Positions 58,348 to 64,000 of a DNA stretch of 64,000 nt are shown here, piece after piece. The stretch comes from Clostridiales bacterium UBA2432 (lineage in GTDB: Bacteria > Bacillota > Clostridia > Lachnospirales > Vallitaleaceae), in the NCBI GenBank assembly GCA_002342805.1, contig DDQW01000073.1, positions 25,246-89,245 of the forward strand. Direction: 5' to 3'. The notes beneath the pieces were generated by a model. The model was not told where the DNA came from, ran no database searches, and saw nothing but the letters and a program-made list of their open reading frames with translations. The position numbers and the translations under genes were made by a program. Numbering within the stretch: the first letter of the stretch is position 1; every line of letters starts with the position of its first letter.

Positions 58348-60027
58348 ATGTCTGAACGTGTGAAACGACTGGGAGAGATTCTTGTTGATAATAAAATCAT
58401 AACGGATGAACAATTGCTAGAGGGATTGCACTTACAAAATGAGCGGAAAGAATTACTGGGGAAGATACTTATCGATGAAGGTTTCACAACGGAAAAACAA
58501 ATCATTGACGTGTTGGAATACCAATACCAAATACCCAGAGTACAGCTAAATACATATGATATCAATGAACGCGCCACAGAGCTAATCAGTGCAAAGATGG
58601 CGCGGCGTTATACCTTAATTCCGATAAATAAGGATAACAAAAATATAGAAGTGGCTATGGCAGACCCACTTAATCTGTTTGCCATTGATGATTTAAAATT
58701 AGCCACCGGATTGAATGTAAAACCATATTTAGCAACGGAAAAAGAGATTCTCCTTGCCATTGAACAATATTATAAAAAACGATCGGCCGAAGCTGCGGTC
58801 AGTGAGTTTAGTCATAAATTTAATGATATAGGAAATGAAGAAGAAATCGACCTAGAATCTATATCAGATGTTAATAACGCCCCAGTGGTTAAACTTATCG
58901 ATTCTGTCATTTTGCAAGCGGCAGAAAGTAATGTAAGTGATATTCATATCGAACCGGACGCACAATCCGTTCGTATCCGATTTCGCATGGATGGGGATTT
59001 GTATGAACATATGGAGTTGAATAAAAAATCCCACTCATCACTGATTACCCGTATTAAAATCATGGGATATATGGATATCGGAGAAAATCGAGTGCCACAA
59101 GATGGACGTGTCGAAGTGGAATACAATGGACGCTTTATTGACTTACGAATATCCGTCATGCCCACCATCTATGGAGAAAAAGCGGTTATACGATTACTCG
59201 ATCGAAGTGCCAAGCTATTAACGATCAAGGAACTCGGAATGACAGAATATAAATCCAAACGCTATGAGCGTATGATTCACGTGCCCAATGGCATTATTTT
59301 AGTCACCGGTCCGACAGGAAGCGGAAAATCAACCAGCCTCTATGCAACCTTAATGGAGATAAATAATATAAAACAAAACATCATTACCGTGGAAGATCCG
59401 GTAGAATATCGTATCAAAGGAATTAACCAAACCCAGGTGAATGCAAAAGCCGGTTTGACTTTTGCCAATAGTCTTCGGGCGATTTTGCGACAAGACCCGG
59501 ACGTGATTATGATAGGAGAGATTCGAGATGGTGAAACGGCAGAGATAGCCGTACGAGCGGCAATCACAGGTCATTTAGTTTTATCGACACTCCATACTAA
59601 TGATACCGCATCCTCAATCCCTAGACTGGTCAATATGGGTGTAGAACCCTATCTCTTATCAAGCTCAATCAAAGGGATTGTAGCCCAACGTTTAGTAAAG
59701 CGTATATGCAACAATTGTAAAGAACCTTATGAACCCAATGTACATGAATTGAAGTTATTAGGTAGAGACCAAGCAACATTATATAAAGGTGTCGGATGTA
59801 ATCTATGTAATCATAGTGGATATAAAGGTCGCATTGCCGTTTATGAGATTATGCCGATTACACATGCCATTCGGACCTTAATTGATGAAAACAAAAGTGC
59901 GGATACACTAAAGAAAACAGCACTTGAAGAAGGAATGACAACATTATATAGCAGTTGTCTGGATTTGGTCATGCAGGGCACAACAACAGTGGATGAGTTG
60001 TTAAAACTGTCGAGTGGAATCGACTAG
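58348..60027 (+). CDS. pilB: Type IV pilus assembly ATPase PilB
   Basis: 559 residues. N-terminal GspE/PilB domain (1-150), then the secretion ATPase: GPTGSGKSTSLYATL (Walker A), VEDPVEYRIKGINQTQVN (Asp box), RAILRQDPDVIMIGEIRDGETAEIA (Walker B) and GHLVLSTLHTND (His box). The zinc tetracysteine CNNCKEPYEP...CNLCNHSGYKGR is typical of PilB and absent from PilT. It powers pilus extension at the membrane. First gene of pilBTC-A-MN. Confidence 0.97.
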   Translation: MSERVKRLGEILVDNKIITDEQLLEGLHLQNERKELLGKILIDEGFTTEKQIIDVLEYQYQIPRVQLNTYDINERATELISAKMARRYTLIPINKDNKNIEVAMADPLNLFAIDDLKLATGLNVKPYLATEKEILLAIEQYYKKRSAEAAVSEFSHKFNDIGNEEEIDLESISDVNNAPVVKLIDSVILQAAESNVSDIHIEPDAQSVRIRFRMDGDLYEHMELNKKSHSSLITRIKIMGYMDIGENRVPQDGRVEVEYNGRFIDLRISVMPTIYGEKAVIRLLDRSAKLLTIKELGMTEYKSKRYERMIHVPNGIILVTGPTGSGKSTSLYATLMEINNIKQNIITVEDPVEYRIKGINQTQVNAKAGLTFANSLRAILRQDPDVIMIGEIRDGETAEIAVRAAITGHLVLSTLHTNDTASSIPRLVNMGVEPYLLSSSIKGIVAQRLVKRICNNCKEPYEPNVHELKLLGRDQATLYKGVGCNLCNHSGYKGRIAVYEIMPITHAIRTLIDENKSADTLKKTALEEGMTTLYSSCLDLVMQGTTTVDELLKLSSGID

Positions 60028-60045
60028 AAAGAAGGGGGAGATTCT

Positions 60046-61101
60046 TTGGATTTAAGTGCGATTTTATTAAAAGCAAAAGAAGTAAAGGCATCGGATATTC
60101 ATCTTAAAGCGGGTACAAAACCCATATTACGCGTTGATGGAGTGCTCCAATCCATTGGAGAAAACACCGTATCCAATGAAGAAATATATCAATTACTCAA
60201 AACCATGTTATCGGTGGAACAATTAGAAAGCTTAGAAGAACGAGGCGAGTTTGACTTTTCCTATTCGGTTCCCGGAACAGGCCGATACCGTGTCAATGGG
60301 TATCGCCAGCGAAACACCTATTGTTTGGCCATGCGTATGGTGAATTTTGACATACCTACATTGGCAGAATTAAATATTCCCGATAGCCTACTTCGCTTAA
60401 CCGGATTAAAAAATGGCCTCGTTTTGGTGACCGGTCCGACAGGAAGCGGAAAATCGACAACATTAGCCTCACTTATCGAAGAGATTAATAAAACGCGGCG
60501 GTGCCACATCATTACCTTAGAAGACCCGATTGAATACCTGTTTTCTGATAAAAAAAGTGTGGTGGGTCAACGGGAGATTGGCACCGACTCACAATCCTTT
60601 AGTAAAGCCTTACGGGCAGCATTGCGGCAAGACCCTGATGTTATCCTAGTCGGAGAGATGCGTGACCTTGAAACCATAGAAATCGCATTAACAGCAGCAG
60701 AAACAGGACATCTGGTCTTTAGTACACTCCATACGATCGGAAGTGCCAAAACGATTGACCGGATCATTGATGCCTTTCCGGAGCACAGTAAAGCACAGAT
60801 TCGTATGCAAGTTGCCTCGGTCTTACAAGGTGTTATTTCCCAACAACTATTGCCGACCAAAGAGCTAAAAGGTCGAATACCGGCTGTTGAGATTCTACTC
60901 CCGACCATGGCTGTTCGCAATCTGATTCGGGAACAAAAGACCCATCAGATTTTAAATGAAATTCAAACAGGCAAGAACATTGGAATGGTAACCATGGACC
61001 AATATTTAGAATCCTTGTATATGAAAGGCAAGATTACAAGTGAGGTAGCTATCGAATATGCGTTTGACCGAGAAGAGCTGATGAAAGAAATCGCTTACTA
61101 A
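60046..61101 (+). CDS. pilT: Type IV pilus retraction ATPase PilT
   Basis: 351 residues. ASDIHLKAGTKPILRVDG opens the PAS-like N domain; GPTGSGKSTTLASLI, ITLEDPIEYLF, RQDPDVILVGEMRDLETIEIAL and HLVFSTLHTIGSAKTIDRIID are the ATPase motifs; AVRNLIREQKTHQI matches the PilT-specific AIRNLIRE sequence needed for retraction. The start is TTG at 60046, 5 bases after GGGGGAG. A retraction motor implies twitching motility or DNA uptake. Confidence 0.96.
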   Translation: MDLSAILLKAKEVKASDIHLKAGTKPILRVDGVLQSIGENTVSNEEIYQLLKTMLSVEQLESLEERGEFDFSYSVPGTGRYRVNGYRQRNTYCLAMRMVNFDIPTLAELNIPDSLLRLTGLKNGLVLVTGPTGSGKSTTLASLIEEINKTRRCHIITLEDPIEYLFSDKKSVVGQREIGTDSQSFSKALRAALRQDPDVILVGEMRDLETIEIALTAAETGHLVFSTLHTIGSAKTIDRIIDAFPEHSKAQIRMQVASVLQGVISQQLLPTKELKGRIPAVEILLPTMAVRNLIREQKTHQILNEIQTGKNIGMVTMDQYLESLYMKGKITSEVAIEYAFDREELMKEIAY

Positions 61102-61113
61102 AGAAGGTGAATT

Positions 61114-62319
61114 ATGGAATATCAATATAAAGCAATGAAAGCAAATGGAGAAATGGTTGAGGGTGTTTTTACTGCAGATCATCGTCGTGACGTTATAGAG
61201 ATGTTGAAAAATAATAATAACTTTCCGGTCGATATTCATGAAAAACAACAAGTCGGAACCAAAGAAGTGGCTTTTTCAACCGGTGTCGGTGCCAAGGACC
61301 TTTCCTTCTTCTGCCGGCAACTCCATGCCATGTTAAAAGCAGGAAGTACAATATCCAAAAGCTTAGATATTATGAAGCGACAAATCAAGAAACGTAAGTT
61401 TCGAGAAGTAGTGAATGATCTTCACCGCGACGTTCAAAAAGGAACGGTCTTATCCCTTAGCATGAAAAACCACCCTAAAGTCTTTCCAGAACTCATGATC
61501 TACATGGTCGAATCCGGAGAGATGAGTGGGAACTTAGATACTATTTTTCTCCGGCTTGCGGATTATTTTGAAAAAGAGAATAAGCTAAAAGGAAAGGTTA
61601 AGTCCGCCATGGTGTATCCCATTATACTTATGGTCATGTCAGTCCTCGTTGTTGCATTTTTAGTCACATTTATTTTACCAACGTTTGTATCCATGTTTGA
61701 AAAAAGCGATGTCCCATTACCCATGATGACGCAGATGCTATTAAATTTTAGTAGCTTTGTCCGACAGCATACGGTCATCATTGTGATTGGAATGCTGATC
61801 ATCATTATACTTATTCATCAATATATTCATTCAAAAATAGGGCGACGTCAGATTGACGTTTTGAAACTTAAAATACCTATTGTAAAAGATGTCAACACGA
61901 AAATTATCACAGCCAGGTTTACACGTAACTTGTCAACCATGCTCTCAAGTGGAGTTCCCATGCTGACCGCGTTGAAAAATTTAGCGGATGTTATTAGTAA
62001 CCAAGTTTTTGCAGAAGCAATCCTATCCTTCCGCGAAGAGATACAAAAGGGGAATGACTTACACGAAGTTGTTCGTGAAAGCCATCTATTCCCGCCAATG
62101 GTCGACGGAATGATGGAGATCGGAAAGGAGTCGGGTACACTAGACGAAATCTTAGACAAAACAGCAGATTTTTTTGATGAAGAAGTCGAAACAGCATTAG
62201 CTCGCCTGGTGACAATGTTTGAACCACTGATGATTCTCGTCATGGCATTCATCGTCGGATTCATCGTCATCGCCATGGCACTACCCATGTTTGATATGTT
62301 CCAAACCATATCAGGTTAA
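61114..62319 (+). CDS. pilC: Type IV pilus platform protein PilC
   Basis: 401 residues with two GspF domains (about 65-190 and 270-390), each opening with the typical FCRQLHAMLKAGSTISKSL and FTRNLSTMLSSGVPMLTAL pattern, and three membrane helices (about 165-190, 215-240, 370-395). LVTMFEPLMILVMAFIVGFIVIAMALPMFDM is the standard C-terminal helix. Forms the inner membrane platform on which PilB and PilT act. 12 bases after pilT. Confidence 0.96.
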   Translation: MEYQYKAMKANGEMVEGVFTADHRRDVIEMLKNNNNFPVDIHEKQQVGTKEVAFSTGVGAKDLSFFCRQLHAMLKAGSTISKSLDIMKRQIKKRKFREVVNDLHRDVQKGTVLSLSMKNHPKVFPELMIYMVESGEMSGNLDTIFLRLADYFEKENKLKGKVKSAMVYPIILMVMSVLVVAFLVTFILPTFVSMFEKSDVPLPMMTQMLLNFSSFVRQHTVIIVIGMLIIIILIHQYIHSKIGRRQIDVLKLKIPIVKDVNTKIITARFTRNLSTMLSSGVPMLTALKNLADVISNQVFAEAILSFREEIQKGNDLHEVVRESHLFPPMVDGMMEIGKESGTLDEILDKTADFFDEEVETALARLVTMFEPLMILVMAFIVGFIVIAMALPMFDMFQTISG

Positions 62320-62370
62320 GAAATTCAATGAAGGTAACTACAAGCAAAGAAGATTGAGGAGGAATGGAAA

Positions 62371-62793
62371 ATGAAAAAACTAACAAAAAGATTCAAAAAA
62401 AATGAAGGCTTTACACTCATGGAAATCATCATCGTCATCGTTATCTTAGGTATTTTAGCACTTATCGCAGTGCCTAGATTGATTGGATTCACAACACAAG
62501 CGGAGATAGCAAGTGATCGAGAATATGCTGCTGTTGTGGCAAGAGCGGCAGAGTTGCATTGGGCGGCGAATAATCAAACAGCTCCTACAATAGATGATTT
62601 AGTTGATGCAGATATGGTAGATGCTGAAGCTGATGGACTACAACATTATACGACAGCGACAATAACAATGGGGGCAGAAGATACGGATTATGAGGGAATA
62701 GCTGAAGTTGTGTTAACAGGCGGAGATGCTGATGATGTAATATTTAACAGTATTGATGGTTATGATGCAGACGGCACAGAAATCGGAGGCTGA
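62371..62793 (+). CDS. pilA: Type IV prepilin (major pilin PilA)
   Basis: 140 residues. KKNEGFTLMEIIIVIVILGILALIAVP is a class IV prepilin leader: cleavage after Gly 13 leaves N-methylated Phe 14, with the conserved Glu at +5. The hydrophobic alpha1 helix is followed by a short acidic head (many Asp) without an obvious disulfide. AGGAGGAATGG precedes the ATG. The compact size and position point to the major pilin; PilD peptidase is not in the window. Confidence 0.95.
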   Translation: MKKLTKRFKKNEGFTLMEIIIVIVILGILALIAVPRLIGFTTQAEIASDREYAAVVARAAELHWAANNQTAPTIDDLVDADMVDAEADGLQHYTTATITMGAEDTDYEGIAEVVLTGGDADDVIFNSIDGYDADGTEIGG

Positions 62794-62806
62794 TGAATGT
62801 GTATTT

Positions 62807-62835
62807 TCATGCGCTGCAAGCCAGCGCATGACTTC
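62807..62835 (+). terminator. Hairpin between pilA and pilM (partial terminator)
   Basis: TCATGCGCTG (62807-62816) pairs perfectly with CAGCGCATGA (62822-62831), followed by CTTCCTTTT. The T run is broken, so it probably causes partial termination and keeps pilin mRNA above pilM. Confidence 0.65.
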
Positions 62836-62872
62836 CTTTTAACATGTAAGTGACGTAAAGGAGATGAGCGGG

Positions 62873-63958
62873 ATGCAAGGACAGAAAGATAAAGTTAAGA
62901 AAATTAATAAAAAAATCGTTGCTCTAGAAATGGGCGGACACTCTATGAAAATTGTTTATGGAGATGTGCATAAAGGGCAATTAATAATTAAGGATATAAT
63001 TATCGAATCCATTCCCAATGGCTTATATTCGGATGGTGAGATTAAGGATATAGAATGGTTGAGTAAAAATTTGAAGAGCCTATTAAAAAAACATCATATT
63101 CGAAGTAGCAAGTGTTTTTGTACCACGGATAGTGGCCAGATTATCACAAGAGATGTGAAAGTCCCCAGTGTGAATAAAGAGAACTTACAAGAAATAGCCA
63201 AGTTTGAAGTGGAGCAGTTTTTGCCGGTCGATATGGAAAACTATAGTGTTCAATCTATTATTCTAGAAGAGATGCGTACTAGTAGTAGTCCCTTTGCAGA
63301 GATGTTGGTCACAGCTGTTCCCAAACGAATGATTAAGCAACATGAAGCTTTTATTGATAAAGCTGGGTTAAAACCTCTTGTATTAGACACACAAGCCAAT
63401 ACCCTAGGCAAACTCATTGAAAACCAAGATCGAATCAACGGGAAGTCTAGTTTTAAAAACTTAACGGTTGCCTTTATCGATTTTGGTTATGAAAAAGTGC
63501 GCGTAAGTATTTTTAAACATGGCAAGTTTCGCTTCCAGAGACTCTTGAATTTTGGAGCCAAAGACATAGATCAAGCCATTGTCGAATTCACAGAATTATC
63601 TTTAGATGAAGCCAAAGTACGTAAACAAGAGATTCATGATATCAGCCAATACAGTATTGATGAATCCATGGAGAGTAGAATAGCTAGAGCAATCCAGTCG
63701 GTTCTTGACCAATGGCTAGATGAAATCACGAAAATCTTTCGATACTATTCGTCCCGTAGCAACAATTCGGAACAGATTGACCAAATCTATCTATATGGAG
63801 GTATATCTAAGATCAATGGAATTGAAGCCTATGTGCAAAATAGGTTTAATCTACCGGTTGAACGGGTCAAGGACATAAGTTCCGTAAGCCTGAACAAAAA
63901 CGGGCAACATGAACTAGCAGAAGTTCTTAACGCGCTTGGCGTTATGTATCGAAGGTAG
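62873..63958 (+). CDS. pilM: Type IV pilus inner-membrane-associated protein PilM
   Basis: 361 residues, actin-like ATPase fold. KKIVALEMGGHSMKIVYGD is the phosphate-1 region, VPSVNKENLQEIAKFEVEQFLP the conserved PilM segment, and VAFIDFGYEKVRVSIFK the second phosphate loop (DFG rather than DIG). YLYGGISKINGIEAYVQNRFNLPV ends the fold. It binds the PilN tail. The ATG at 62873 is 10 bases after AAAGGAG; the ATG at 62864 is too close to it. Confidence 0.93.
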   Translation: MQGQKDKVKKINKKIVALEMGGHSMKIVYGDVHKGQLIIKDIIIESIPNGLYSDGEIKDIEWLSKNLKSLLKKHHIRSSKCFCTTDSGQIITRDVKVPSVNKENLQEIAKFEVEQFLPVDMENYSVQSIILEEMRTSSSPFAEMLVTAVPKRMIKQHEAFIDKAGLKPLVLDTQANTLGKLIENQDRINGKSSFKNLTVAFIDFGYEKVRVSIFKHGKFRFQRLLNFGAKDIDQAIVEFTELSLDEAKVRKQEIHDISQYSIDESMESRIARAIQSVLDQWLDEITKIFRYYSSRSNNSEQIDQIYLYGGISKINGIEAYVQNRFNLPVERVKDISSVSLNKNGQHELAEVLNALGVMYRR

Positions 63959-63966
63959 GTGAGGAT

Positions 63967-64000
63967 ATGTTTGATTATAATTTTTTTCAAGATAATGCGA
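63967..64000 (+). CDS. pilN: Start of next pilus gene, probably pilN (truncated by window)
   Basis: ATG at 63967 with GGTGAGGA just upstream, 8 bases after the pilM stop; 11 codons (MFDYNFFQDNA) run to the window edge. Named only from the usual pilM-pilN order; a short Asp/Asn/Phe-rich opening is common in PilN of Firmicutes. Confidence 0.55.
   Translation, partial: MFDYNFFQDNA

Noticed and set aside
61848..62309. 153-codon minus-strand frame inside pilC
   Set aside because: Low-complexity Ser/Met/Ile shadow of the PilC coding strand.

Overview
The window reads as chromosomal DNA of an AT-rich, anaerobic, spore-forming-type Clostridium relative (class Clostridia; the gene mix would suit the Lachnospirales/Vallitalea neighbourhood, but I cannot fix the genus from sequence alone). 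Supporting signs are strong AGGAGG ribosome binding sites, TTGACA-17-TATAAT promoters, [FeFe]-hydrogenase maturation and sensory genes, SigI/RsgI, a LicT-type antiterminator, a c-di-GMP riboswitch and a Gram-positive type IV pilus operon.

Layout. 1-2575: end of a NAD synthesis operon (nadB', nadC), an AroK-like kinase and a CvfB-like S1 protein. 2586-4122: the infC-rpmI-rplT translation operon with its own promoter, an attenuator-like leader and an AUU start on infC. 4366-8893: an FtsX-type ABC exporter fused in operon with an 11-repeat PASTA membrane protein. 9039-10294: ackA. 10316-12965 (minus): hydG and hydF. 13290-15918: an IclR regulator with kduI and kduD. 15999-18490: a LytS/YesM-type kinase with an orphan TRAP binding lipoprotein. 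18574-23562: speA plus the carboxynorspermidine route to polyamines, then a CXXC/HEXXH protein. 23586-25238 (minus): ArsR regulator, ArsP-type permease and a CPNC thioredoxin. 25465-34593: a sensory/group B [FeFe] hydrogenase cluster running co-linearly into late cobalamin genes.

34625-34943 holds the most striking element: a complete candidate type I toxin-antitoxin locus (36-residue membrane peptide, Shine-Dalgarno hidden in a hairpin, convergent antisense RNA, shared bidirectional terminator). 35119-37626 is a CadC/CadA metal efflux pair. 37676-44281 is an AraC regulator divergent from a sugar ABC transporter and GH36 alpha-galactosidase. 44319-44958 (minus) is a small secreted protein under a c-di-GMP-I riboswitch. 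45049-48674 is an antiterminator-controlled PTS of the N-acetylglucosamine/glucose class. A tRNA-Leu with anticodon AAG lies at 49941-50024 (minus). 50239-52146 is sigI-rsgI, 52194-58239 a second sugar ABC/GH2 locus with a divergent regulator, and 58348 to the end a type IV pilus operon (pilB, pilT, pilC, pilA, pilM, start of pilN).

The parts connect. Rex-like boxes sit before both hydrogenase loci; a KdgR-like operator sits on the kduI promoter; and the sigI-rsgI and pilB promoters share the same unusual GGTACC-18-CGAAT arrangement, which suggests that SigI and its proline-rich sensor RsgI control the pilus operon. All functional statements rest on reading motifs and context; no database search was run.
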